From Halobacteriaceae archaeon Tc-Br11_E2g27 (GTDB lineage Archaea > Halobacteriota > Halobacteria > Halobacteriales > Haloarculaceae): a stretch of 19,244 bases of DNA. Below, in pieces: positions 13,211 through 19,244 of the stretch; position 1 is the stretch's first letter, and every line of letters starts with the position of its first letter. Under the pieces are notes generated by a model, which saw nothing but the letters and a program-made list of their open reading frames with translations, did not search any database and was not told the DNA's origin. The stretch lies in NCBI GenBank assembly GCA_001564135.1, contig LKNH01000012.1, forward strand, positions 1-19,244. Direction: 5' to 3'. Position numbers and translations under genes: made by a program.

Positions 13211-13521
13211 AGCTGTCTGTACAGTGTCGGGGGGACTACTCGGTTCTTTTGGTTTGGCTCTGCCCGCAACGAGAGTGAGCACTGCCCGCTGCTGTTGCTC
13301 GCTAGCATGGCCTCAACGGGCGCGAGAGCTCGTTACACCGGCGCAAGTCACGGTAATAATCCTCATAAGTTATGGAAAATTCCTCCCGTTCCAACACCTC
13401 CATTAACTGTATTTCGGCCCTCTCTGCTGAATATACTAGTTTCGAGACCATTGTCTGACAAAACCACCAGACGTAGCACCATTGCATTTTCGTTATACGT
13501 GATAAATAATGAAGAACTTGC
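13211..13521. other. Intergenic region without a confident gene
   Basis: This stretch separates DUF555 (divergent) from the 54-aa protein. No tRNA or known motif is seen. On the minus strand a 49-codon frame (13451 to 13302) reads MVSKLVYSAERAEIQLMEVL and later YEDYYRDLRR, with a TATA-like GTATAAC some 40 bp upstream. Its amino acid mix is plausible, but codon use is unlike that of neighbouring genes and there is no recognised family. It is left uncalled. Confidence 0.4.
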
Positions 13522-13538
13522 CCGGAAAATATATATAC
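13522..13538 (+). promoter_or_regulatory. Strong BRE/TATA promoter
   Basis: CCGGAAAATATATATAC combines a purine-rich BRE-like stretch with a long TATA box about 30-40 bp ahead of the ATG at 13568. It is one of the best archaeal core promoters in the window and supports the small gene that follows. Confidence 0.7.
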
Positions 13539-13567
13539 TCCAATCCCACCAGACCAACTGCAGACCA

Positions 13568-13732
13568 ATGGAACGCCTCTATCGCACAACGCTGTTCGCG
13601 CTGTACCAACTCACACTCCTCGTCGGCATCATGCTGATGCCAGTAGCGCTTGTGACCCAGCGGCTCGGCTTTCGACTCCCGATTGACCGAGCAGTTCTCA
13701 GCCTGAAAGAATCCTACGAACACGCGCGCTAA
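13568..13732 (+). CDS. 54-aa single-span membrane protein
   Basis: This small protein (MERLYRTTLFALYQLTLLVGIMLMPVALV ... SLKESYEHAR) has one hydrophobic segment at about residues 9-30 and a basic/acidic cytoplasmic tail. The frame is open upstream as far as 13169, but the strong TATA box at 13527-13538 sits the right distance from the ATG at 13568, and the upstream translation looks non-coding. I believe similar short proteins occur in haloarchaea, but the function is unknown. A T-rich stretch (13742-13746) follows ten bases after the stop and may terminate it. Confidence 0.7.
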   Translation: MERLYRTTLFALYQLTLLVGIMLMPVALVTQRLGFRLPIDRAVLSLKESYEHAR

Positions 13733-13741
13733 GCCCGTACC

Positions 13742-13857
13742 TTTTTACGACTCGGGTTTCCTCACTTCGTTCGGAACCACTCGTCGTAAAAATCTACGCT
13801 AAAAAGGCTGAACGCTCGGCGTTGCCTCGCGTTCAGTGAACCGCGCCTCCGGCGCGG
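13742..13857. repeat. Cluster of three perfect hairpins
   Basis: Directly after the 54-aa gene come TTTTTACGAC/GTCGTAAAAA (13742-13751 with 13783-13792), CTGAACGC/GCGTTCAG (13808-13815 with 13829-13836) and CCGCGCC-TCC-GGCGCGG (13841-13857). The first loop holds CTCACTTCGTTCGG, a type of wording often seen between haloarchaeal genes. The leading T5 could terminate the upstream gene. The whole stretch may be a REP-like intergenic repeat. Confidence 0.6.
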
Positions 13858-13890
13858 ATGCTCGTTGTAGTGTTGCGAATTCAGTTATTT

Positions 13891-13954
13891 GGCTCTGTTG
13901 AAATACTCAACCGTTGATATATTCTGAACTCCGTGCTGAATATAGAGGTTGAGT
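13891..13954. mobile_element. Possible IS6-family end or other mobile-element relic
   Basis: GGCTCTGTTGAAATA (13891-13905) fits the known terminal pattern of IS6-family elements (GGNNCTGTTGNAAA). It runs into an extended imperfect hairpin: ACTCAACC/GGTTGAGT (13905-13912 with 13947-13954) enclosing TATATTC/GAATATA (13918-13924 with 13938-13944). No transposase gene and no inverted second end were found in the window, so at most a decayed end remains. It marks the left part of an AT-rich island. Confidence 0.3.
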
Positions 13955-14055
13955 GCAGCACCTCCGACCTCATTTCTTTCACGCCGAAAGTGGTGAACAG
14001 TTCGCTCACTACATATACGAACTGAACGAGAACGGAATAGAACAAAGAGCGGTTT

Positions 14056-14071
14056 TATCTTGGCCAAGATA
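14056..14071. promoter_or_regulatory. 16-bp perfect palindrome before the small lipoprotein gene
   Basis: TATCTTGGCCAAGATA is centred about 36 bp before the ATG at 14100 and overlaps the only TATA-like sequences (TTTTATC, GATATTT). That position would suit an operator for a dimeric regulator. No regulator gene is adjacent. Confidence 0.5.
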
Positions 14072-14099
14072 TTTGTTATTCTGCTGAAGAAGAAGGGAT

Positions 14100-14552
14100 A
14101 TGAAGCGTCGAAAGTTCCTTGCTGGGTGTGGCTGTGCCACATCATTTGTTTTCGCTGGCTGTATCGGAAACAACGGTGATGAAGAAACCGATGCTAACGA
14201 TGAGAATGCAGGTACGGAAGAGGAAGATGGATTAGAGGATATGTCTGGAGGCTACGATTTTTCATCATGCGAATACAGTCTCAACGATGAGAAAATCAAT
14301 GTTCCGCTTGATGAAAGTCAATATAACAATCCTGCAGAGAGTGATCAGATAAACGTAGAGACCGGATACATAGAAGATGTTGAAGACAATGAATTGAGCG
14401 AATTAAATAGTATATTTGAGGAAGATGCGCATTTTGAGAGTTCTCAAATCTATTCAACAGACAGAAGCGATCCAATTGACAAATGTGATGTCGCAAAACT
14501 CTCCAACAGAGACTACGTCGAGTATATAATCCCGTTTCCTGTCGATTCATGA
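14100..14552 (+). CDS. Small Tat-exported lipoprotein
   Basis: The 150-aa product begins MKRRKFLAGCGC, a twin-arginine signal, followed by a lipobox FAGC with the lipidated cysteine at residue 21, so it should be exported folded and anchored to the outer face of the membrane. The mature part is strongly acidic (an Asp/Glu-rich linker at 25-48) with no recognised domain. Base composition is much more AT-rich than in neighbouring genes, and the gene follows a possible mobile-element end, which suggests recent acquisition. A 16-bp palindrome overlaps its promoter. Function unknown. Confidence 0.7.
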   Translation: MKRRKFLAGCGCATSFVFAGCIGNNGDEETDANDENAGTEEEDGLEDMSGGYDFSSCEYSLNDEKINVPLDESQYNNPAESDQINVETGYIEDVEDNELSELNSIFEEDAHFESSQIYSTDRSDPIDKCDVAKLSNRDYVEYIIPFPVDS

Positions 14553-14724
14553 CCTCCACGATCTACCGTCGCAATCGCGTGGCTCGTTAGGTGCCTCCAT
14601 GTAGTATGTTTATAGTTTCCTATTTGATGGGAAAAGAAGATGTCGTTTCTCGTGCCACATTTGCGCCCTGTATTCAGCACTCGATTCTTGTCAGGTGCTG
14701 AGGGGTTCAAAAGAGTCAGCTATT

Positions 14725-15093
14725 TCAAAACACCCGCCACCACAACGACCGAAGTTTGTAGCTAAGCGAGTTGTTCTGATAGCCGTTCCAGCCGTGCATT
14801 CCGCCTGCTAGCGTGGTCGCATCGTATCCCTCATCCTGGAGAATTTTCGTCGCCCGTTTCGCAACGATACCCATCTTGCAGACGACGACAACGTCTTTCT
14901 CTGTTGGGAGTTCGTCAAGCCGGCTTCTGAACGCTGTCTCGTCGCCGCTTCGAAGGTCGTTGTAGACCGGGATGTTATGGCTTTGCTCAATTGCTCCTGT
15001 CCCGTAGCTGGCTTCTGGTCGGATATCAAGCACGAACGGCTTCGAATCGGTCTCAAGTCGGTCGGCAAGCGCTGCCGGACGGATGCTGCTCAT
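14725..15093 (-). CDS. Rhodanese-like domain protein
   Basis: The 122-aa single-domain protein has the rhodanese pattern: FVLDIRPEASYGTGAIEQSHNIP (residues 20-42), then the active-site loop with C72 in CKMGIVAKRA, and ATTLAGGMHGWNGY (92-105). Such proteins move sulfane sulfur as a cysteine persulfide, for example in thiolation or detoxification. The C-terminus adds a short aromatic/basic tail (SYKLRSLWWRVF). It is divergent from psmB with 127 bp between starts. The substrate is not evident from context. Confidence 0.9.
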   Translation of the reverse strand: MSSIRPAALADRLETDSKPFVLDIRPEASYGTGAIEQSHNIPVYNDLRSGDETAFRSRLDELPTEKDVVVVCKMGIVAKRATKILQDEGYDATTLAGGMHGWNGYQNNSLSYKLRSLWWRVF

Positions 15094-15220
15094 TGGTTTG
15101 TCTGTGGTACCGCGGTCACAAACTGATTGTGAATCAGTACTGTCTGCTTCGTTCGGAATGTGCCAGCCGGTTTTTCCCGAACGGGCAGTTTCTTATGTCC
15201 CGAGCCAATACTCAGGGGTA

Positions 15221-15949
15221 ATGCAGAACCCAACTGTCGGTTCGGATTTCTCGCGGAATCAGCAGCGACTCTCCGGCCGTGCCGAGATGAACCCATACGA
15301 GCCCGAACTTGGCTCGCTCCCGAACGGCGACCGCGACGAGGAAGCGGTCAACAAGACGGGAACGACGACCATCGGTATTGCTACCGAAAACAGCGTCGTC
15401 ATCGCAACGGATATGCGCGCCAGCCTCGGCGGCCGCTTCGTCTCGAACAAAAACGTCCAGAAGGTCGAACAGATTCACCCGACGGCCGCCCTCACGCTCG
15501 TCGGCTCCGTTGGCGGCGCACAATCGTTCATCCGCACACTCCGTGCCGAAGTAAACCTTTATGAGGCCCGTCGCGGCGAGGATATGAGCATGAAAGCGCT
15601 CTCGACGCTTGCCGGGAACTTCGCCCGTGGCGGTCCATTCCTCGCTATCAACCCAATCCTTGGCGGGATTGACGACGATGGGAGCCATGTCTACTCAATC
15701 GACCCCGCTGGTGGCGTCATGAAAGACGATTATACGATTACTGGCTCCGGGCTGACTGTCGCGTACGGGACCCTTGAGGACCGCTACGAAGAAGATATGT
15801 CCATCGACGAAGCCAAAAAGGCCGCCGGCGCGGGTATCAAAGCCGCTGCCGAGCGTGACACTGGCTCCGGAAACGGAATCTACGTCGCCACGGTGACTGA
15901 AGACGGTGTCGACATCACCGATTACGGACTCGACGAACTCGACGTCTGA
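15221..15949 (+). CDS. psmB: Proteasome beta subunit
   Basis: This 242-aa precursor of the 20S proteasome catalytic subunit has a propeptide of 47 residues ending in NKTG, and autocatalytic cleavage would expose T48 (TTTIGIATENSVVIATDMRAS). Catalytic partners are visible: D64 (Asp17 of the mature numbering) and the lysine at 81 before VEQI, which aligns with Lys33. The SGSG region (YTITGSGLTVAYGTLE) is also present. The propeptide length matches known haloarchaeal beta subunits. The frame is open back to 15083, but the ATG at 15221 gives the normal propeptide, with a TATA-like TTCTTATG about 30 bp upstream. It degrades unfolded or targeted proteins with an alpha subunit encoded elsewhere. Confidence 0.96.
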   Translation: MQNPTVGSDFSRNQQRLSGRAEMNPYEPELGSLPNGDRDEEAVNKTGTTTIGIATENSVVIATDMRASLGGRFVSNKNVQKVEQIHPTAALTLVGSVGGAQSFIRTLRAEVNLYEARRGEDMSMKALSTLAGNFARGGPFLAINPILGGIDDDGSHVYSIDPAGGVMKDDYTITGSGLTVAYGTLEDRYEEDMSIDEAKKAAGAGIKAAAERDTGSGNGIYVATVTEDGVDITDYGLDELDV

Positions 15950-16083
15950 AGACGAATTTTCTTCCTTGTCCCATAGAATTACAACTCTCGGTAGCGATAT
16001 CCGTACTATGGCACGACTGCCGGATTGCGCTGTCGTTTCTCGCCCCACAGTGCCATTCTTGCGGTCGGTTTACAGTTCGTCGG

Positions 16084-17169
16084 GTGGTCACAGTGAAACC
16101 TGACCCCACCGTCCAGTTTCAGGTCGGCAGCCAACTGTTCCGGCTCGCGATGGAGGCGTCAGAACGGGCGGTGATTGCACCTGACCGGCTGGCAACGCTG
16201 CTGACTGCCGACGTCGGCCAGACGGAGAGCGAAATCGTCTATCGGGAGAACAAACTCGAACTCCACCGGTACGAACCGGAGACGAAACGCCACGATACTC
16301 CTATTTTTATCGTCTACGCCCTTGTGAATCGACCGTACATTCTGGATTTACAACCTGATAGAAGCGTCATTCGCCGTCTGCTCGAAGCCGGCTACGAGGT
16401 GTATCTCATCGACTGGGGCGAACCGTCGCGGCTGGATAGCTCGCTTGGACTGGATGATTACGTCTGCCGCTATCTGGATAACACTGTCTCCGTTGCCTGC
16501 GAGCGGTCGGCTGTCGATTCGGTCCACCTACTTGGCTACTGTATGGGTGGGAGCCTTGCAACGATGTACACGGCACTGTTTCAATCACGCGTTCAGACGC
16601 TTTCGGTCATGGCAACGCCCGTCATCTTCAACGAAACCGGCGGTTTACTCGAACGGTGGGCGACGTACTATGACCCGAGTACGGTCATCGAAACGTACGG
16701 CAATGCCCCTGCAGAACTGCTCGCAGTACAGTTTGCGATGATGGAGCCTGTCGCTAACCTCGTCACAAAATACGTTGGATTCTATGACAACCTCGATGAC
16801 GAGGAGTTCGTCGAGAATTTCGCGCGGATGGAGCTCTGGACGTGGGACGGCGTTGACGTTGCCGGCCGAGCATTTCGTGAGTTTGTCGAAGAGGTGTACA
16901 AACAGAACAAACTCGTCAACGGGGAGATGGTTCTTGATGGAAGGCGAGTTGACCCAGAAACGATCGATGTCCCGCTTCTCCAGATTGTCGGCGAGTACGA
17001 CCATATCGTACCGCCCGAATCAAGCAAACCGCTGAACGATGTTGTCGGCAGCGAGGACGAACAAATCATCGAGTTTCCACGCGGCCACATCGGTATCTCG
17101 GTCTCGACGAAAGCACACGAGGAACTCTGGCCGGCAGTCACGTCGTGGTATGCCGAACGTGGTCCATGA
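16084..17169 (+). CDS. phaC: Polyhydroxyalkanoate synthase, class III-type PhaC
   Basis: This 361-aa enzyme polymerises hydroxyacyl-CoA into PHA. It has the lipase-like box GYCMGG with nucleophile C153, catalytic D306 (GEYDHIVPP) and H335 (PRGHIGIS), plus YALVNRPYILDLQPDRSVIRRLLEAGYEVYLIDWG. The length (about 355 aa) is that of class III PhaC and lacks the long C-terminal extension common in haloarchaeal PhaC. The usual partner phaE is not next to it. The upstream gap (15950-16083) holds no gene. The start is GTG at 16084, and the GTG at 16093 is an equally possible start. The last codons are repeated just after the stop. It converges on the 101-aa gene. Confidence 0.93.
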   Translation: MVTVKPDPTVQFQVGSQLFRLAMEASERAVIAPDRLATLLTADVGQTESEIVYRENKLELHRYEPETKRHDTPIFIVYALVNRPYILDLQPDRSVIRRLLEAGYEVYLIDWGEPSRLDSSLGLDDYVCRYLDNTVSVACERSAVDSVHLLGYCMGGSLATMYTALFQSRVQTLSVMATPVIFNETGGLLERWATYYDPSTVIETYGNAPAELLAVQFAMMEPVANLVTKYVGFYDNLDDEEFVENFARMELWTWDGVDVAGRAFREFVEEVYKQNKLVNGEMVLDGRRVDPETIDVPLLQIVGEYDHIVPPESSKPLNDVVGSEDEQIIEFPRGHIGISVSTKAHEELWPAVTSWYAERGP

Positions 17170-17201
17170 AACTGGTCGTGGTATGCCGAACGCGGCCCCT
17201 G
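17143..17201 (+). repeat. 33-bp tandem duplication across the phaC stop
   Basis: The phaC end (17143-17169, SWYAERGP then TGA) is repeated at 17176-17202 with a period of exactly 33 bases (11 codons), and the second copy is in the same frame with its own TGA. The three base differences are all synonymous third positions (Arg, Gly, Pro). Reading through the first TGA would add NWSWYAERGP. Confidence 0.85.
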
Positions 17202-17226
17202 AGTGTCTCACCGATTGCCCGTCGAT

Positions 17227-17532
17227 TTACGCTCCGAGCCAGCTGCCAGTCGAAATCTCCTCGCCGTGGTTCCGACAGATACGCGCACCGCGTTTTCTGA
17301 CCTGCCGTGCGGAGGGCAGTTTCTGGTTTTCCTCTATCTCACCGATAATCCAGTCTGTCAGTTCGCGCGCTGCATCCCGTCCAGCAAGGGAGTTCACCTC
17401 CTTGATTCCTTTCTCGTAAGCTTTCCGACGTGACCCCTCTTTTTTCTGTGCGGCCCGTCTCGTCCCTAAATCGAACGCGGCCTGTGTCGTCTCATCAATC
17501 TCTGCGAGGAGTTCTTTTGTTACAGCGCTCAT
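17227..17532 (-). CDS. Small uncharacterised haloarchaeal protein
   Basis: This 101-aa protein is rich in charged helix-forming residues (TKELLAEIDETTQAAFDLGTRRAAQKKEGSRRKAYEKGI) and ends with RQVRKRGARICRNHGEEISTGSWLGA, an unusually basic tail for a haloarchaeal protein. I believe this tail is conserved among haloarchaea, but I recognise no family or function. It lies tail to tail with phaC, 57 bp away. A role as a PHA-granule protein is conceivable from the position alone and is not shown by sequence. A 17-bp inverted repeat lies 56 bp upstream of its ATG. Confidence 0.7.
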   Translation of the reverse strand: MSAVTKELLAEIDETTQAAFDLGTRRAAQKKEGSRRKAYEKGIKEVNSLAGRDAARELTDWIIGEIEENQKLPSARQVRKRGARICRNHGEEISTGSWLGA

Positions 17533-17587
17533 GTGGTCTCATTTGGTAGGAACGGTAATAAATCAGGTGTGCGTTTTCGATTCTTCC

Positions 17588-17669
17588 TATACCGGTCGAC
17601 GGAAGCTGTGATAGATTCGTCACCACCCGTCCTGCGTGAGAACTATCAATTGTTCCGTCGACCGGTATA
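17588..17669. repeat. 82-bp element with 17-bp perfect inverted ends
   Basis: TATACCGGTCGACGGAA (17588-17604) is exactly inverted at 17653-17669. Inside, TGATAG (17609-17614) pairs with CTATCA (17643-17648), giving an extended hairpin. It begins five bases after the stop of the lipoprotein gene at 17674 (read on the minus strand) and upstream of the 101-aa gene. It may be a bidirectional terminator, REP/MITE-like element or structured RNA. The end sequence loosely resembles the element at 1-111 (ATA[C]CGGTCG in both). Confidence 0.7.
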
Positions 17670-17673
17670 ACTG

Positions 17674-18687
17674 TTACAGTTCGACGTAGTCGCCAGCGAA
17701 GTCCTGGTCGATGGTGTCCGGTACGACAACTGCTTCCCCGAACACGGCTCCGGATTGCGTGTGTAGTTCGATTTCTGCCCGCTCTCCTCTGTTCAACGGC
17801 TCAAGACTACTGGGGAGGGGAATTCCATCACCGAGGATGCCGTCGATTTCCTGCCCGTCTGTCAGCGGAATCACGAGAGTGTATCGTTCGTCCTCTGTCT
17901 CGATTACCGGCGTTTCCTCATTCGCTGCCCGTACTGGCTTGATACCGTACGTGTTTTCGCCACCATGGCCCACATGAATGAGTTCAGCAGCGCCGGCCTC
18001 GCTGACATACTGGCCTCTTATCTGACCCAAATCAACTGGGCTGGAACCAGGAGCGAGACTCACAACTAGTTCTATTCTGTCGATACTCCCGCTGTCAGCG
18101 TCGCTCACGCGTCCGACAGCACTCACAACCTGCAGACTCTCGTCTACTGGTTCGGTATCGGTATCCTCTTCGACTGTCGTATCGTCCGGTTCACCGGTTG
18201 GTTCCTCGCGGAGTTCCTCAACAAGTCGCCATTCCTCATCTTCGGTTCCTACGAGCCAGGTATCCGTAATCTCTTGGCGCTCTTCCATCTCCGTCACGTC
18301 GACGGTTACCTCGACGATTGCCGTCTCTCCTTGCGCTACTGTTTCGGCATCTTCCTCGTCAAGCGATGTTCGCTCTATGAGCTCAGTCTGGTCGATTCCC
18401 TCCTCTTCCAGACTCGTTTCGACAGCATGCAGTTCGGTGTCACCCAAGACGGAATGTGCATACTCTGTCTGTGGAGCATAGAGGACGTTATAAAATTGGC
18501 TGAGAAGTTCCTCAGGGTCATCAGCATCTGGGGCAAGTGATGTATCATCGAAACCAGACATATCGTCGTCTGCCTCCGACTCGACAAAATTCTCGAGGTC
18601 CGTACAGCCAGCCACTCCGGCAACGCCTGCGGCACTGCTGGTGACGAGAAAACGCCGTCGGTTGAGTGAAGATTGGTTATCTGTCAT
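17674..18687 (-). CDS. Tat lipoprotein with NTF2-like and archaellin-like domains
   Basis: The 337-aa product starts with a twin-arginine signal (NRRRFLVTSSAAGVAGVAGC) with the lipid-modified cysteine at residue 28, so it is exported and membrane-anchored. Residues 55-160 (DDPEELLSQFYNVLYAPQTEYAHSVLG ... TDTWLVGTEDEEWRLVEE) resemble the NTF2-like/DUF4878 fold. After an acidic linker, residues 185-337 match the outer part of haloarchaeal archaellins: LQVVSAVGRV, SIDRIELVVSLAPGSSPVDLGQIRGQYV, IETEDERYTLVIPL, LNRGERAEIELHTQSGAVFGEAVVVPDTI and a final DYVEL like the archaellin end. The archaellin class III signal and hydrophobic stalk helix are replaced by the lipoprotein anchor. The frame extends to 19212, but upstream it is antisense to the mutase. 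An upstream ATG at 18750 is less likely. Confidence 0.8.
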   Translation of the reverse strand: MTDNQSSLNRRRFLVTSSAAGVAGVAGCTDLENFVESEADDDMSGFDDTSLAPDADDPEELLSQFYNVLYAPQTEYAHSVLGDTELHAVETSLEEEGIDQTELIERTSLDEEDAETVAQGETAIVEVTVDVTEMEERQEITDTWLVGTEDEEWRLVEELREEPTGEPDDTTVEEDTDTEPVDESLQVVSAVGRVSDADSGSIDRIELVVSLAPGSSPVDLGQIRGQYVSEAGAAELIHVGHGGENTYGIKPVRAANEETPVIETEDERYTLVIPLTDGQEIDGILGDGIPLPSSLEPLNRGERAEIELHTQSGAVFGEAVVVPDTIDQDFAGDYVEL

Positions 18688-18729
18688 TATCCGAACGGTT
18701 GTGATTGGAACGGAAAAGTCCTGTTCGCC

Positions 18730-18747
18730 ACTATCAATTCTGATAGT
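18730..18747. promoter_or_regulatory. 18-bp palindromic site between divergent genes
   Basis: ACTATCA-ATTC-TGATAGT is a perfect 7-bp inverted repeat about 43-60 bp before the lipoprotein ATG and about 47-64 bp before the mutase ATG. ACTATCAATT also occurs at 17642-17651 on the other side of the lipoprotein gene. It is a plausible operator for either promoter, with no regulator nearby. Confidence 0.45.
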
Positions 18748-18793
18748 CATACTGTGCCGACGGGATGAAATAGGATGCCCCGATACATCGGAT

Positions 18794-19244
18794 ATGGACT
18801 TGTTTGGCACGGCCGGGATTCGCGGGCCGGTCACGACTGTTACGCCGGAGCTTGCCCTCTCTGTCGGGCAAGCAGTCGCCGAGCGGATACGAGAACGAGA
18901 AGAGGACACCCCAGCGGTCGTCCTTGCGCGAGATGGACGCGAAACGGGAGAGGGGTTGGCCAGTGCGTGCGAAGCGGGACTCACAAGTGGTGGGGTCGAC
19001 GTCCGAAAGCTGGGTGAACTCCCCACGCCAGCGCTCGCGTTCGCCTCACAGGGTCGGTATGGCATCATGCTCACCGCTAGCCATAACCCGCCCGAGGACA
19101 ACGGCATCAAACTGTTTGTGGACGGCGTCGAATACGACCAAGAGGCCGAGAGAGATATCGAACGTCGGGTGAGTGAAGTCACGGCACAGGCAGCGTGGGA
19201 TGATTGGGGCATTACGGAGCGTCGCGAGATACTTCCCGGCTACC
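18794..19244 (+). CDS. Phosphohexomutase (phosphoglucomutase/phosphomannomutase family), 5' part
   Basis: The first 150 codons of an alpha-D-phosphohexomutase are present, and the gene runs off the window. It starts MDLFGTAGIRGPVTTVTPELALSVGQAVAERI. The active-site serine loop is TASHNPPEDNGIK, near residues 93-105, where the catalytic serine is phosphorylated. ELPTPALAF precedes it. These enzymes move phosphate between C1 and C6 (or the GlcN counterpart) in sugar activation for glycosylation. GlmM, PGM and PMM types cannot be told apart from this part. The ATG at 18794 gives the normal start. It is divergent from the lipoprotein gene. Confidence 0.93.
   Translation, partial: MDLFGTAGIRGPVTTVTPELALSVGQAVAERIREREEDTPAVVLARDGRETGEGLASACEAGLTSGGVDVRKLGELPTPALAFASQGRYGIMLTASHNPPEDNGIKLFVDGVEYDQEAERDIERRVSEVTAQAAWDDWGITERREILPGY

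Noticed and set aside
13302..13451. 49-codon minus-strand frame (MVSKLVYSAERAEIQL...)
   Set aside because: Plausible composition and a TATA-like sequence, but no family recognised and codon use unlike neighbouring genes. Left as part of the gap.
13169..13567. Upstream part of the 187-codon plus-strand frame ending at 13732
   Set aside because: It overlaps the DUF555 start and contains the strong TATA box that serves the internal ATG at 13568.
18688..19212. N-terminal extension of the archaellin-like lipoprotein
   Set aside because: The extension is antisense to the phosphohexomutase and would bury the Tat signal, which only works at the N-terminus.
1..19244. CRISPR array, rRNA or intact insertion sequence
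   Set aside because: No regularly spaced identical repeats with spacers, no rRNA-like sequence and no transposase gene were seen on either strand.

Overview
The window is a stretch of a haloarchaeal (class Halobacteria) chromosome of moderate GC content. The signs are strongly acidic predicted proteins, a bacterio-opsin-activator-type regulator with an HTH_10 domain, Tat/lipobox lipoproteins, an archaeal proteasome beta subunit with a processed propeptide, an archaeal-type prolyl-tRNA synthetase with a zinc-ribbon tail, and TATA boxes about 25-30 nt upstream of starts (leaderless or short-leader genes). I cannot name the genus.

Layout. 1-111: a structured element with 16-bp perfect inverted ends, just 3' of proS. 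149-1609 (-): proS. 1706-2512 (+): a toxin-antitoxin pair (UPF0175-like antitoxin, PIN/DUF3368-type toxin) with a tandem 9-bp repeat at the promoter. 2558-3928 (-): a DUF234-type AAA ATPase, with four quasi-palindromic boxes at about 15-bp spacing behind its TATA box. 4160-4435 (-): an orphan antitoxin-like protein whose last codons match those of the ATPase exactly. 4523-7453 (-): a large PAS/GAF/HTH_10 sensor-regulator. 7454-7863: a non-coding stretch with hairpins and an oligo-T run. 7864-10145 (+): a TraB-family membrane protein overlapping an M50-type intramembrane metalloprotease. 10215-11210 (+): purM. 11301-12227 (+): a PPP-family metallophosphatase. 12237-12785 (-): an HTH plus two-CBS regulator. 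12839-13210 (-): a DUF555 protein. 13568-13732 (+): a 54-aa membrane protein with a strong promoter. 13742-14600: an AT-rich island with hairpins, a possible IS6-type end and a small Tat lipoprotein. 14725-15093 (-): a rhodanese. 15221-15949 (+): psmB. 16084-17169 (+): a class III-type phaC without phaE. 17227-17532 (-): a small conserved-looking protein. 17674-18687 (-): a Tat lipoprotein whose C-terminal half resembles an archaellin. 18794-19244 (+): the 5' part of a phosphohexomutase.

Most of the window is ordinary housekeeping DNA (translation, purine synthesis, protein turnover, sugar-phosphate metabolism). Accessory content is concentrated at 1.7-4.5 kb (toxin-antitoxin, ATPase, orphan antitoxin) and 13.7-14.6 kb. 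The observations most worth following are the lipoprotein-archaellin fusion, the 15-bp-phased operator array at 3965-4019, the shared 23-nt gene end at 2558 and 4160, the two long inverted-repeat elements (1-111 and 17588-17669), the 33-bp in-frame duplication across the phaC stop codon, and a possible small RNA at about 7510-7735.
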